Shown: positions 34,763-44,739, counted from the stretch's first letter. The stretch: 64,000 nucleotides of DNA from CAWIMX01 sp963792785 (GCA_963792785.1 CAWBXO010000002.1:434001-498000); one strand, 5' to 3'. Notes: generated by a model from the sequence alone, not told the origin. Numbers and translations are program-made.

Positions 34763-37684
34763 TAGAAGCGGAAACCGAACGCCACGCGGAACGTGCGGCC
34801 GCCGATCACGCTCTCGAGCGGCACCGGGAAGTTGGCGTTCGATGTCGCCTTCCCGAAGTTGGCGCCCTTGGTGTAGTTCGTGTAGATCCCAAGCGCGTCG
34901 GTCGCCGAGGTCTTGTCCTGGCTGATCGTCGTGTTCCAGGCGATCTGCTTCAGGTTGTTGAACAGGTTGAAGATGTCGAGCTTCACCCACGGCCGGAGCG
35001 ACTTGAACACCGGGATGTTGTAGTTGACCGAGGTGCCGAACAGCCCGTAGCCCTTGAAGAACTCCGAGCCGCGCGCGCCGTAGTAGATGGTCTGGCTCGA
35101 CGGGGCATCCGGATAACCGTCGGCCGTCAGGATCGCCTGCTGGACCGGCGTAATCGCCTGGCCGGTGGCGGTCAGGCTGTAGGTCGTGCCCGAATTGACC
35201 GACCAGGCGCCAGAGATCGACGCGTCGCCGAACCGTCCGAAGTTGGCGTTGTAGACCGACCAGACGCGCAGCTTGTGGCGCTGGAAGTCCGGCAGACGGC
35301 CGTCCGGATAGTGCAGCGCCGCGGTGAAGATCTCCGGGTAGTCGCCGATGCGCGACGTGACGCCCGGCTGGTTCGTGGCCTCGCCGTTGTAGTTGCCGTC
35401 GTTCTGGATCATCAGCGTGTAGTGGCCGTTCAACGACCACGACGGCGTGATGTCGTACCGGCCCTGGAAGAGCAGGCCCTGGTACTGGCGGAACGCGATG
35501 TCGCTGTTCTTGTAGACGACGTTCGTGAACGTGCCGACGTCGAAGCCGCTGTCGGTCACGATGTCGGTCACGCCGTTGGCCAGGGAGATGTAGTCCTCGA
35601 TGATGTCGTTGGTCTTCCGGAACACGTAGGTGCCCTCGACGTATCCCTTGGTGCCCACCTGGGCGCCGAGCGACGTCGTGAACTCCTTGGTGAGCGGCGT
35701 GCGCAGCCCCTTGGCCAGGGAGATGTTCTTCGTCGGGAACTGGCCGACCACCGTCACGTAGTTCGACGGGTCAAAACCGGGCCCGAAATCGCGGCCCGAG
35801 CCAGCGGGGCCCGTGTAGACGCCGAGCAGCAAGTCGGGGTTGCCGACGTTGTTGTTGGCGCCGATCTGCGCTTCGTTGGCGCGGCCCGAATACTCGCCGA
35901 ACGTGACGTGCGCCACGTACACCCCGTCGCCCTTGACGTCGTAGGCGGCCGCCAGGCGGGGCACCACGGTGTCGGTGTTCAGGCCGATGAAGCCGCCCGT
36001 CGCCTCGCTCCGCACGTGCTCGAAGCGCACGCCGAGGTCGGCCGACAGGTGGTTGTTCATCGTCCAGTGGTCCTGCGCGAAGATCGACTGCGTGTCGACG
36101 TTCAGCGCGGCGCCGCGCTGGGCGATCCAGTTCTCGATGAGCGTCTCACCCGGCGTGAAGACGGGCATCAGGTGGCCTGACGCGTCGAGCACCGGAGTGC
36201 CGCCGTCAGCCGTGGTGCCGAGGTTGGTGACGTAGTCGGCGTCGAACACGTAGCTCGTGGCCGACTGCGAGTTGCCGCCCGTGCGCTGGCTGCGGAACCA
36301 CTCGTAGCCCGTCTTGATCTCGTGGCGGCCCTTGCCCTCGGCGAAGTAGGTCAGGCTCCCCGTCATCTGCCGGTTGTTGCGCTCCTCACCGTCGGTCGCG
36401 TCGAAGTACTGCGCGTTGTAGTGTTCGAGCGCGGAGAGCGCGATGATCGGCGAGTCGACGATGTTGGTGCTCGAACCGCCCGAGCCGCTGAACGCGAACT
36501 TGCGCTGCGAGTACCTGGGCCTCCGCGAGGAGGTTGCTCGACAGCACGCCGTGGTAGTTCGTGTAGTAGTAGCTGTTGGGCAGCGTCCGGTCACCGATGG
36601 TGAACGGGTCGATGCTGAAGCTGAAGGTCGGCCGCTGGCTCTGGGTCCGCGGGCTGTTCACGAAGCCGCCCGCGATCGTGTGGTTCGGGCTGACCGACCC
36701 GGTGAACTTCAGCTCGGCGCGCTTGTCGTTGTTCACCTGCGTGTAGCCGACGCCCGTGATGTTCAGCGTCCCGGCCACCGACTGCTTCTCGTAGCGGCCC
36801 GCGCTGAAGAACCAGAGGTGATCCTTGACGATCGGGCCGCCGAAGGTCCCTTCGTAGTTCTTGTTCAGCGTGTCGGCGTGCGTCGTGCCCTTCGAGACCT
36901 CGAACGGCGTCTCGGTGCTCCAGGAGGGGTTCGTCAGGTTCAGGCGGCCGCTGCCGCTGAACGTGTTGCCGCCGCTCTTGGTGATCGCGTTGATCACGCC
37001 GCCCGAGAACCGGCCGTACTCGGCCGAGATGCCCGAGGTGAGCGTCTGCGTCTCCTGGATGGCGTCCTCGATGAACAGGTTCTGCGGCGAGCCGAACAGG
37101 TTGTCGTTCACGTCGACGCCGTTAATCATGAAGACGTTGTCGAAGGAGAACGCGCCGTTGATCGACACCTGGCCGGCGTTCGGCGTGTTGTTGGTCAGGC
37201 CGGGCGAGAGCTCGGCGATGCCGGTGAGCGTCCGCGCCATGGGCAGCGACTCGACCTGGTCGTGCGTGATGTTCTGGCCGACGACGGGCGTCGCGATCGG
37301 CGCCGGCGTCTCCGCCACGACACTCACGGCCTCGGACACGCCCGAGGGCACCATGGTGATGTTCTGCTCGACCGTCAGGCCGAGGGGCAGCGTGAGATCC
37401 CGCTCCACGGTCTGGAAGTTCGACAGCTCGAACGTCACGGAGTACTGGCCGGGCGGGAGCGACCGGAACACGTACGACCCGTCCCGCTGCGAGACGTTCG
37501 AACGCACGCCCTGGAGCGCCGGGGACGCCGCCGTGACCACCACGCCGGGAACGGGGAGCCCCTGCTGGTCGTTCACGACGCCGCGGATGGTGCCGGACTG
37601 CACGCCCTGCGCGAGGGCGTTGGGAGCCACGCTGCAGAAGAGCAGCAGCAGCGCACTCGCCGCAATTAGAGTGAATCGCTTCAT
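34762..37684 (-). pseudogene. TonB-dependent receptor with carboxypeptidase-regulatory domain, one frameshift
   Basis: The N-terminal frame (37684 to about 36515) gives a signal peptide ending NALAQ, a carboxypeptidase-regulatory-like domain (GVVNDQQGLPVPGVVV), and the plug domain with SLPMARTLTGIAELSPGL and FMINGVDVND. The C-terminal frame (about 36515 to 34762) gives the beta-barrel, ending in RVAFGFRF with the terminal Phe expected of outer-membrane proteins. The frames are joined by one extra base in the run at 36511-36519. Without it the protein reads LLAEAQ then YSQRKFAF, about 973 residues. Such SusC/Oar-like receptors import oligosaccharides or peptides. The break may be a consensus error rather than a real mutation, since both halves are otherwise clean. 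Confidence 0.85.
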
Positions 37685-37932
37685 CGCTTCACAATCTCCT
37701 TGTTGAATCTGGGCTCAAGCCACGCTCACGGCGGGATGAACGATCACGCCAGTGGGCCGAGTGACCAGATTCGCGATTCATTGATGTTACAACTGCCCCG
37801 GGGAGGGACGTATGCCGCTCGTCACTCAAAATAGGCCCATAATGTGCAACGAATCAGACGAATCCAAATACTTGGACAAAGAGGACAAGACGGTCGACTT
37901 CTCTGCCTGGCAGTGCTCAGGTTGGCACGATT
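37685..37932. other. Non-coding leader of the TonB-receptor gene
   Basis: About 250 nt with lower GC than the flanks and no supported gene. It includes TTGATGTTACAACTG near 37781 and an A-rich stretch (CCAAATACTTGGACAAAGAGG, about 37863-37883) with an inverted CCAAATACTTGG core. It probably holds the promoter for the minus-strand receptor, but I cannot assign -35 and -10 boxes with confidence. Confidence 0.4.
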
Positions 37933-38595
37933 GGAATGCAGGAATGCAGGAATGCAGGAATGCAGGAAGGCATTAATGCATTAATGAGGAGGATCACGCG
38001 GCACCGCTGTCCGGGGCGCTCGGTGGGTTCTGCCTCGCGGGTCAGCTCGGGGTAGCGACGAAATAGCCTCGCGGCCGAGGTGGATGGTCGAGACGGCGTG
38101 GTCTTTCAGCTGTGGCAGGTTGGCATGAGTTCTGGTTGACGGGTGGCATGCCCCGCGATCTTGACGAGCGCGTCTTTCGGTTTGCCTGCCGGGTCGTCGA
38201 CCTCTTTGAATTGCTCGACGTGAAGGGCGGCGCCCCGCGCGCGCTGGGTGGTCAACTGCTAAAGGCCGGGACGTCGGTGGGTGCGAACTACGCGGAGGCC
38301 GCGGCCGGGCAAAGCAAGGCGGACTTCATCGCGAAGATGGCCATTGCCCGGAAGGAATCGCGAGAGAGCCTGTACTGGTTGCGGCTCATTGAGGCCAAGG
38401 GCTACATGCCGAACGAGCCGCTCGCGAACGACATCTCGGAAGCGCGCCAACTGACGGCCATCCTGCGCGCGATTATCGTGAAAGCGCGTTCATCGCCCAA
38501 TCGCGGCCAGCGTGATAGCGGCGCCGCGTGACAGCGGCCCAGCGTGATCCTCCGCATTAATGCATTCGTGCATTCCTGCATTCCTGCATTCCTGC
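37933..38595 (+). mobile_element. Inverted-array element carrying a four-helix-bundle gene
   Basis: The left end (37933-38011) is four direct copies of GGAATGCA followed by GGCATTAATGCATTAATG and AGGATCACGCGGCACCGCTGTC. The right end (38530-38595) is the inverted counterpart: GACAGCGGCCCAGCGTGATCC, then GCATTAATGCATTCGTGCAT and copies of TCCTGCAT. About 65 nt at each end correspond when one side is reverse-complemented. The interior holds only the four-helix-bundle gene. No transposase is present. The plan (short tandem arrays in inverted orientation around one small gene) parallels the GxxExxY element at 61272. Confidence 0.8.
38148..38531 (+). CDS. Four-helix-bundle protein (S23/bIVP, Avd-like)
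   Basis: ATG at 38148 gives 127 residues. A GTG at 38112 in frame is the alternative. Signature pieces are FACRVVDLFELL, SVGANYAEA, KADFIAKMAIARKES and SLYWLRLI, typical of the family first seen in 23S rRNA intervening sequences. That family is related to the Avd protein of diversity-generating retroelements (established for the family). These proteins form pentameric helical barrels and are thought to bind nucleic acid. No reverse transcriptase or variable repeat is nearby, so a DGR is not supported. The gene is the only cargo of a repeat-bounded element, and its last residues (RDSGAA) come from the right-hand inverted repeat. Confidence 0.85.
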   Translation: MPRDLDERVFRFACRVVDLFELLDVKGGAPRALGGQLLKAGTSVGANYAEAAAGQSKADFIAKMAIARKESRESLYWLRLIEAKGYMPNEPLANDISEARQLTAILRAIIVKARSSPNRGQRDSGAA

Positions 38596-38676
38596 CTTTC
38601 GTCAGAGCTCGCCCGTGATGGCGGATGCGAGCTCTCGTTCTGGCCCGCCGACTCGTCCGTGGCTCCGTGAGACGGG

Positions 38677-39729
38677 CTAGATTTCCGACGTGATCGCGGA
38701 GGCCATGTCCTTCGTCGTGGACTTGCCGCCCAGGTCTGGCGTGCGGGTCTTCCCCGAGGCGACGACGCGCTCGACCGCCGCGAGGATGGCGTCGTGCACA
38801 TCGGTATGGCCGAGGTGCTCGAGCATGAGCGCGCCGGCCCAGACGGCGCCGATCGGATTGGCGATGCCCTTGCCCGCGATGTCGGGCGCCGAGCCGTGGA
38901 TCGGCTCGAACATCGACGGGTAGGTGCGCTCGGGGTTGATGTTCGCGCCGGGCGCGATGCCGAGGCTGCCAGAAATCGCCGAGCCGATGTCGGTGATGAT
39001 GTCGCCGAAGAGGTTCGAGGCGACGATGGTGTCGAGGGTGTCGGGCGCGGTGATCATGCGGGCGCAGAGCGCGTCCACGTGGTACTTCTTCATCGCCACC
39101 GCCGGGTGGTTTTTGGCCTGCGCCTCGGCGATCTCGTCCCACAGCACCATCGAGTGCTGCAGCGCATTCGACTTGGTCGCGCTCGCCAGCATCTTCCGCG
39201 GGCGCTTCGCGGCGACCTCGAGGCCGTATTTCACGATGCGCTCGATGCCGTGCCGCGTGAAGAGGCCTGTCTGCTCGGCCACCTCGTTCGGCGTGCCCTT
39301 GTGGATGCGGCCGCCCAGGCCGGTGTACTCGCCCTCGGAGTTCTCGCGCACGCAGATCATGTCGATGTCGGCCGCGCCGCGGCCCGCGAGGGGCGAGGTG
39401 AGGCCCGGCAGCAGGCGCATCGGCCGCAGGTTCACGTACTGATCGAAGCGCTGGCGCAGCGGCAGGAGCAGCTGCCAGACGGCGATGTGGTCGGGCACCG
39501 TCGGGGCGCCGATGGCGCCGAGGTAGATCGCGTCGAACTTGGACAGGCGCTCGAAGCCGTCCTCGTCCATCATGCGGCCGTTCTTCTCGAAGAACTCGCA
39601 GCCCCAGGGAAACTCGGTGAACGCGAGCTCGACCTTCGCCGCCTTCGCGGCCCGCTCGAGCACCGCGATGCCCACCGGAATGACTTCCTTGCCGATGCCG
39701 TCGCCGGCAATCACCGCAATCTTGTGCAT
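38677..39729 (-). CDS. Isocitrate/isopropylmalate-family dehydrogenase, tartrate/D-malate type
   Basis: Start at 39729 (MHKIAVIAGDGIGKEV), 350 residues. The features are GDGIGKEV, the EFPWGCEFF segment, CVRENSEGEYTGLGGR, the NLFGDIITDIGSAISGSLG cofactor/metal region and FEPIHGSAPDIAGKG. The ENSEGEY and FPWGCEFF forms are typical of tartrate dehydrogenase/D-malate dehydrogenase (TtuC/DmlA) rather than of LeuB. It oxidises and decarboxylates a 2-hydroxydiacid with NAD. It is neighboured by a sodium:solute symporter across repeat copy F. Substrate specificity should be treated as provisional. Confidence 0.8.
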   Translation of the reverse strand: MHKIAVIAGDGIGKEVIPVGIAVLERAAKAAKVELAFTEFPWGCEFFEKNGRMMDEDGFERLSKFDAIYLGAIGAPTVPDHIAVWQLLLPLRQRFDQYVNLRPMRLLPGLTSPLAGRGAADIDMICVRENSEGEYTGLGGRIHKGTPNEVAEQTGLFTRHGIERIVKYGLEVAAKRPRKMLASATKSNALQHSMVLWDEIAEAQAKNHPAVAMKKYHVDALCARMITAPDTLDTIVASNLFGDIITDIGSAISGSLGIAPGANINPERTYPSMFEPIHGSAPDIAGKGIANPIGAVWAGALMLEHLGHTDVHDAILAAVERVVASGKTRTPDLGGKSTTKDMASAITSEI

Positions 39730-39763
39730 GCGAGGCTCCCTGTCACGTTGCGAACTTGGCCCA

Positions 39764-39980
39764 AACCACAGAGGCACAGAGGACACCGAGACGAGAGGGC
39801 GACGCGGGCTGCCGAAGGCAGCCGAGTGGACGCGAAACACCGATTGCCAAGACGTCCGTGCCGGTCGCCCGTCTTGCGCAATCGGTGCTTCGCGTCCACC
39901 CGCCGGCCGGCGCAGCCGGCCGGCCGCGTCGCCTTCTACGACGCGGCGTGCTCGCTCTGTGTCCTCTGTGCCTCTGTGGC
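39764..39980 (+). repeat. CACAGAG-bounded palindromic element, copy F
   Basis: Left end AACCACAGAGGCACAGAGG, right end inverted CTCTGTGCCTCTGTGG. Large hairpin arms 39826-39854 and 39870-39899, with one mismatch and one bulge. Both small hairpins have changed together with their partners (GCTGCCGAAGGCAGC, GGCCGGCGCAGCCGGCC), which is compensatory change inside the conserved part as well. The right end is about 14 nt from the symporter stop. Confidence 0.9.
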
Positions 39981-39994
39981 CAAAACACCAAATT

Positions 39995-41386
39995 CTACCG
40001 TGATCGCGGAGCAGCCACCAGCGAGATCAGCCACGCGATGGTCGCGGCGGCGAGGCCCCCGAGCGACGGGGTCACGATCCCGAAGCCGCCGCCGGCCGTC
40101 GCGGCGTTGATCGCGAGCATCGTGCCCACGCCCGCGGCAATCGCGGCGAGCGCGCCGCCGGCCGTCGTGCGCGGCGAATAGAGGCCGGCGAGAATCGGCA
40201 CGAAGAGGCTCACGCCGAGCAGCGCGTAGAAGATCGTCAGCGTACCGATGACGCTGGCCGACACGATCGCCAGGACGGCGGCGATCGCGCCGCTCGCCAC
40301 GCTCGTCGTCCGCGCCACGCGCAGCAGCCGCGTGTCGTCCGCGGCGGGATTGAGGAAGCGCTTGTAGAGATCCTGCGAGAGCGCGGTCGCGAGCATGAAG
40401 AGCACCGCGTCGGCCGCGCTCACTTCCGCCGAGAAGACGGAGGCCAGCCCGATCGCGCCGACCGCCGTCGGCAGGCCGTGCATCAGGATCATCGGCAGCG
40501 CGAGGTCGTTGTCGGGCAGGTCCGGAAATTTCGCGCGCGCGATGATCCCGAACAGGGCCGGGACGCCGGCGTAGAGGAGGAGCCCGAGCGCGTTCAGGCC
40601 GACGCCGACCCTCACCGCGCGGTCGTCGCGCGCCCCGTAGATCTTCTGCAGCAGCCCGGGCGACACGATGAACGCCGGCACGAGCAGGGCGAGGTAGCTC
40701 ACCCCCGGCTCGCCGCCGCGCCAGAAGTTCCAGTACGACGGGTCGGCGGCCTGCACCCCGGCGAGGGCGTGCCAGCCGCCCGCGGCCGAGAGCGCGAGGG
40801 GCACGGCGATCGCGAATCCGCCGAGCTTCACCGTCAACTGGACCACGTTCACCCACGACGCCGTCAGCAGGCCGCCCGCGGCGAAGTACGTGGTGATCAC
40901 CGCGCCGCCGAGCAGGCAGCCGACGCCTCGCGGCAGGCCGGTCACGACCTCGAGGATCCAGCCGATGGCGATGAGCTGCGAGGCGAGGATGAAGATCGAT
41001 CCGAAGCACAGCAGCACGGTGATCACCGCGCGCACGCGGCGGTCGTAGCGGAACTCGAGGTAGTCGCCGACGGTCCGCAGATCGTGCGCGGCCGCGAGGC
41101 GGCGCATCGCGGGGCCGATCCACCACGCCAGGAGGAACGATCCGATCGCCGCCGATCCCACCCACCACCACGCGGCGATGCCGCCGGAGTAGCCGAGCGA
41201 GGTTGCGCCCACCGTGGAGCCCGCGCCGATGTTGGCGGCGAGCATCGTCGCGAAGATGAGACCGGGGCCGAGCGAGCGGCCCGCGACGAAGAAGTCGCCC
41301 GCGCTCCGGACGTACTTGCCCAGGCCGATGCCGAGGCTCATCAGCAGCGACGCGTAGACGAGCAGGACGACGAGGTGCGGGTTCAC
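39995..41386 (-). CDS. Sodium:solute symporter (SSS family)
   Basis: GTG at 41386 gives 463 residues. That start overlaps the stop of the P1-peptidase gene by 4 nt (GTGA), and the longer frame upstream belongs to that gene. About 12-13 membrane helices are visible, with GLIFATMLAANIGAGSTVGA and RDLRTVGDYLEFRYDRRVR-like segments of the solute:sodium symporter family (AAHDLRTVGDYLEF). The substrate cannot be inferred from these. Coupling to a DmpA-type peptidase suggests an amino-acid or small-peptide substrate, but only weakly. Confidence 0.85.
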   Translation of the reverse strand: MNPHLVVLLVYASLLMSLGIGLGKYVRSAGDFFVAGRSLGPGLIFATMLAANIGAGSTVGATSLGYSGGIAAWWWVGSAAIGSFLLAWWIGPAMRRLAAAHDLRTVGDYLEFRYDRRVRAVITVLLCFGSIFILASQLIAIGWILEVVTGLPRGVGCLLGGAVITTYFAAGGLLTASWVNVVQLTVKLGGFAIAVPLALSAAGGWHALAGVQAADPSYWNFWRGGEPGVSYLALLVPAFIVSPGLLQKIYGARDDRAVRVGVGLNALGLLLYAGVPALFGIIARAKFPDLPDNDLALPMILMHGLPTAVGAIGLASVFSAEVSAADAVLFMLATALSQDLYKRFLNPAADDTRLLRVARTTSVASGAIAAVLAIVSASVIGTLTIFYALLGVSLFVPILAGLYSPRTTAGGALAAIAAGVGTMLAINAATAGGGFGIVTPSLGGLAAATIAWLISLVAAPRSR

Positions 41387-42454
41387 CGCCGCAGATCGCG
41401 GGCGGCGGGCAGGCCGGGCAGGCTGGTGGCCTCGGTCGCGGCGCGGACGATCGCCTGCGCGACGGCGTCCGCGGCGAGCGCGCCGATGGTCAGCACGTCG
41501 GGCGGGCCGTCCCACCTGCCGGTCGCCAGCGCGAACACGGTGTCGCCGTCGACCGTGGTGTGCGACGGCACGATCGCGCGCGCCAGACCGTCGTCGGCCA
41601 TGATCGCGACGCGGTTGGCCTCGGTCTTCGTCAGGCGCGCGTTGGTCGCCACGACGACGAGCGTCGTGTTCTGGCCCGGCGCGACCAGGCGGCAGATGTC
41701 GGCGGCGTCCCGCGCAGCAGGACTTGCGCGCGTCGGCGAACGTGCCGTCCGCGTTCCGCACGCCGGCGACGACGCGGCCGGTCGACGGATCGATGATGTC
41801 GCCGAGTGCGTTCGATGACGGCCAGCGCGGCGACGATGAGGCCCGACGGCAGCCGGATCGCCGCGCTGCCGACGACCCGAATGCATCGCGGAGCCCATGC
41901 CGCGCAGCTTGCCGACCGTGGCGCCCGCGCCGACGCCGACGCTGCCTTCGACGACGGGCGCCGCGGAGGCCGCCGGCCGCGGCGCGATACCCGCAGTCGG
42001 CCGGTCGGGCGCACGCGCGCGTCGCCGACGGGCAGGTCGTAGATCACGCCGCCGGGACGATCGGCACGCTGACCGTGCCGGTGGGCCAGCCAATGCCGTG
42101 CTCGTCGAGCCAGCGCACGACGCCGGTCGCGCGTCGAGGCCGAAGGCGCTGCCGCCGGAGAGGAGCGACGGCGTTGATCTTGATCGACATGTTGACCGGG
42201 TCGAGCACGTCGGTTTCACGCGTGCCGCGGCGCGCCGCCGCGCTGCGCGACGGCCGGCCGCGGCGCCCTCGCCGTCGACGAGGATCGCCGTGCAGCCCCG
42301 CGGCGGCCGTCGAGCGTGTAATCTGCCCGACGCGAATGCCCGGAACGGCCGTCAGCGTGGCGTTGTCGGCGGCGGCAATGGCGCGGCCGCCGAGCCCGGC
42401 GCCCGCCGCGGCCAGCAGGCTCGCGCAGCAGAGAACGGCTTGGGGATGACGCAT
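41383..42454 (-). pseudogene. P1-family peptidase (DmpA-like), multiply frameshifted
   Basis: Pieces of one protein are spread over all three minus-strand frames. They include the N-terminal signal (AVLCCASLLAAAGAGLGG), TAVPGIRVGQIT, ETDVLDPVNM, GGSAFGLDA, GVVRWLDEHGIGWPTG, the hallmark GSVGVGAGATVGK, RLPSGLIVAALAVI, and NTTLVVVATNARLTKTEANR. In order they match L-aminopeptidase/D-esterase proteins of family S58/P1, which self-cleave and hydrolyse small peptides. At least six frame changes occur in about 1.1 kb, so no functional product is possible as written. Either the gene is decaying or the consensus is poor here. The 4-nt overlap with the symporter gene suggests the pair was once a coupled operon. 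Confidence 0.8.
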
Positions 42455-42499
42455 GAACCCTATTGTGGATCACCACTTCCTGCGTGCGACAATGGCCTC

Positions 42500-44224
42500 A
42501 TGTCTTCCAACGTCTTCACGTCGATGCGCCCGGCCGCCCTCGCGGCCGGCCTGCTGGTGTGCGCGGCCTGTTCGAGCCAGGCGCCGCAGGCGCCCGCGCC
42601 TCCCGCGCCGATTCCCGTGGCCGAGCTGCCGACGGTCGACGCCGACGCGGTGCTCGGGCACATCAAGGTGCTGGCCTCCGACGAGTACGAGGGACGGCTG
42701 CCCGGGACGAAAGGCGAGGAGCTGACCGTCGCGTACCTCACCGATCAGTTCAAGAGTATGGGCCTGGCGCCAGGGAATCCCGACGGCACGTACGTGCAGA
42801 AGGTGCCGCTCGTCGGGATCACGGCGGCGCCGGCGCCGCTCACGTTCCGCAAGGGGCGGAGCCGGCTGACGCTGAAGTTCAAGGACGACTACGTGGCGTC
42901 CACGCGCCGCGTCACCGACACGGTGAGCCTCGACGGATCGGACATCGTGTTCGTCGGCTACGGCGTGGTCGCGCCCGAGTACAACTGGGACGACTACAAG
43001 GGCATGGATCTGAAGGGCAAGACGCTGCTGATGCTCGTGAACGATCCGCCGGTGCCCGATCCGACCGATCCCACGAAGCTCGATCCGAACACGTTCGGCG
43101 GCCGCGCGATGACGTACTACGGCCGGTGGACGTACAAGTTCGACATCGCGGCGGAGAAGGGCGCGGCGGGCGCGATCATCATTCACGAGACCGGGCCGGC
43201 CGGGTACGAGTTCAACGTCGTGCAGTCCAGCTGGACCGGCGAGCAGCAGGGCCTGGTGACGCCCGACAAGAACATGAGCCGCGCGGCGGTCGAGGCGTGG
43301 ATCTCGCTCCCCAAGGCGAAGGATCTGCTGCGCATGGCCGGCCAGGATTTCGACACGCTCAAGGCCGAGGCGCGCACGCGCGACTTCAAGCCCGTGCCGC
43401 TCGGCGTGACGGCGTCGGTCACGCTGCACAACACGCTCCGCGAGATGACGTCGCAGAACGTGATCGCGAAGCTCGAAGGCAGCGATCCCGTCCTCAAGGA
43501 CGAGTACGTGATCTATACCGCCCATTGGGATCACCTGGGCGTGGGCGAGCCGGTGAACGGCGATCGGATCTACAACGGCGCCGTGGACAACGCGTCGGGC
43601 ACGGCCGGACTGCTGGAGATCGCGCGGGCGTTCACCAAGCTGCCGCAGCCGCCGAAGCGGTCCGTCCTTTTCATGGCCGTCACGGCGGAGGAGCAGGGCC
43701 TGCTCGGATCGGAGTACTACAGCGTGCAGCCGCTCTATCCGCTCAACAAGACGCTCGCCGAGATCAACATGGACGAGCTGAACGTCCACGGCAAGACGCA
43801 CGACATTCCCATCGTCGGCCTCGGCAACTCGGATCTCGACGCCTACGTCCAGGCCGCCGCCGCCGAGCAGGGCCGCGTGGTCGTGGGCGATGCCCAACCG
43901 GAGAAGGGCTACTACTACCGGTCCGATCACTTCAGCTTCGCCAAGCAGGGCGTGCCGGCGCTCAATCCGGACTTCGCGCGGGAGCTGCAGTTCATCGGGA
44001 AGCCGCCCGAGTACGGCCGTCAGATCGTCGATGACTTCGAGGCGCACGACTACCACGCCCCATCCGACGAAGTGCGGCCCGACTGGGACATGTCGGGCGC
44101 GCAAGAGGATCTGGAACTCTTCTTCGCCGTCGGCGACCGCGTGGCGCAGGCTGACGCCTACCCGGAGTGGTCGGCGACGAGCGAATTCCGGGCCAAGCGG
44201 GAGGACTCGTTGAGGGGGAAGTAA
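42500..44224 (+). CDS. M28-family metallopeptidase, lipoprotein
   Basis: ATG at 42500 gives 574 residues with a lipobox (LVCAACSSQ). A PA-like insert (about 120-330) precedes the zinc-peptidase core. The metal ligands appear in order: AHWDH, DNASG, EEQG, MDELN, and the late His in DYHAPSD. The family comprises aminopeptidases and carboxypeptidases. This one probably digests peptides in the periplasm or at the outer membrane. It starts about 45 nt from the P1-peptidase start on the other strand. The stop TAA opens the AGTCAGGA array. Confidence 0.85.
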   Translation: MSSNVFTSMRPAALAAGLLVCAACSSQAPQAPAPPAPIPVAELPTVDADAVLGHIKVLASDEYEGRLPGTKGEELTVAYLTDQFKSMGLAPGNPDGTYVQKVPLVGITAAPAPLTFRKGRSRLTLKFKDDYVASTRRVTDTVSLDGSDIVFVGYGVVAPEYNWDDYKGMDLKGKTLLMLVNDPPVPDPTDPTKLDPNTFGGRAMTYYGRWTYKFDIAAEKGAAGAIIIHETGPAGYEFNVVQSSWTGEQQGLVTPDKNMSRAAVEAWISLPKAKDLLRMAGQDFDTLKAEARTRDFKPVPLGVTASVTLHNTLREMTSQNVIAKLEGSDPVLKDEYVIYTAHWDHLGVGEPVNGDRIYNGAVDNASGTAGLLEIARAFTKLPQPPKRSVLFMAVTAEEQGLLGSEYYSVQPLYPLNKTLAEINMDELNVHGKTHDIPIVGLGNSDLDAYVQAAAAEQGRVVVGDAQPEKGYYYRSDHFSFAKQGVPALNPDFARELQFIGKPPEYGRQIVDDFEAHDYHAPSDEVRPDWDMSGAQEDLELFFAVGDRVAQADAYPEWSATSEFRAKREDSLRGK

Positions 44225-44320
44225 GAAAGTCAGGAAGTCAGGAAGTCAGGAAGTCAGGAAGTTGGTTCTTGCGGGCACACTTCCTAACTTCCTAACTTCC
44301 TGACTTCTTTACTTCCATAG
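44222..44320. repeat. AGTCAGGA tandem array with inverted second half
   Basis: The left half is about four direct copies of AAGTCAGG starting at the M28 stop codon. The right half (44283-44318) is the inverted CTTCCTAACTTCC and CTGACTTCTTTACTTCC. The two halves can pair around the middle GGTTCTTGCGGGCACAC. The right half supplies the stop and last eight residues (KEVRKLGS) of the minus-strand membrane protein. Confidence 0.8.
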
Positions 44321-44709
44321 AGGTAAGTGAGCCAGATGGCGTAGAAGCCAAGCCATGCGGCGAGCACCAGCGGCGTGTCCCCCGGCTTGAGGTTGCTCGG
44401 GAAGTACGGCGTGGTGAGCACGAATACGTGGACCGCTGCCGCGGCGAGGATCGCGGTCTTCGCGAGCGCCACGCCCGCGGGCCGGCGGTTGGTGAGCGCG
44501 ATGCCCGCCGCCACGCCCAGCGCCGCGACGGCGAAGCGCAGGATCAGCACCAGCACCACCGCCCGGCCGCGCACGGCGATCGCGTTGAACGCCTGCGACG
44601 CCACGAAGGCCAGGTAGAGCGGCTGCCCGACAATCAACAGGCGCGTGAGCAGGAGCAGCCAGCCCCGTACGGGTGCAGGGTTCGGGGTGCGGGGTTCGGG
44701 GTGCGGCAT
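44284..44709 (-). CDS. Small membrane protein, possibly DUF2569-like
   Basis: This 141-residue frame has four membrane helices (VRGWLLLLTRLLIVGQPLY at the front). The WLLLL opening and helix count resemble DUF2569 proteins of unknown function. Both ends of the frame are repeat-derived: the first 13 residues (MPHPEPRTPNPAP) come from the GGTTCGGGG array and the last eight from the AGTCAGGA array. The real core is therefore about 120 residues, and the start codon shown may not be the true one. A start at VRGWL (GTA, not a start codon) is not usable. Confidence 0.5.
   Translation of the reverse strand: MPHPEPRTPNPAPVRGWLLLLTRLLIVGQPLYLAFVASQAFNAIAVRGRAVVLVLILRFAVAALGVAAGIALTNRRPAGVALAKTAILAAAAVHVFVLTTPYFPSNLKPGDTPLVLAAWLGFYAIWLTYLYGSKEVRKLGS
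44670..44708. repeat. GGGTTCGGGGTGCGG array before the membrane-protein gene
   Basis: Four or five copies of GGGGTTCGGGGTGC, the same family as at 2579 and 6165, at the 5' end of the minus-strand membrane-protein frame. The next + strand gene starts about 32 nt to its right. Confidence 0.7.
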
Positions 44710-44739
44710 TCACGCTCATTATCGGGGAGGCTCGGTCCC

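Noticed and set aside
37933..38595. Diversity-generating retroelement because of the Avd-like protein
   Set aside because: There is no reverse transcriptase, no template/variable repeat pair and no adenine-specific mutation nearby. The gene is a stand-alone S23-type protein.
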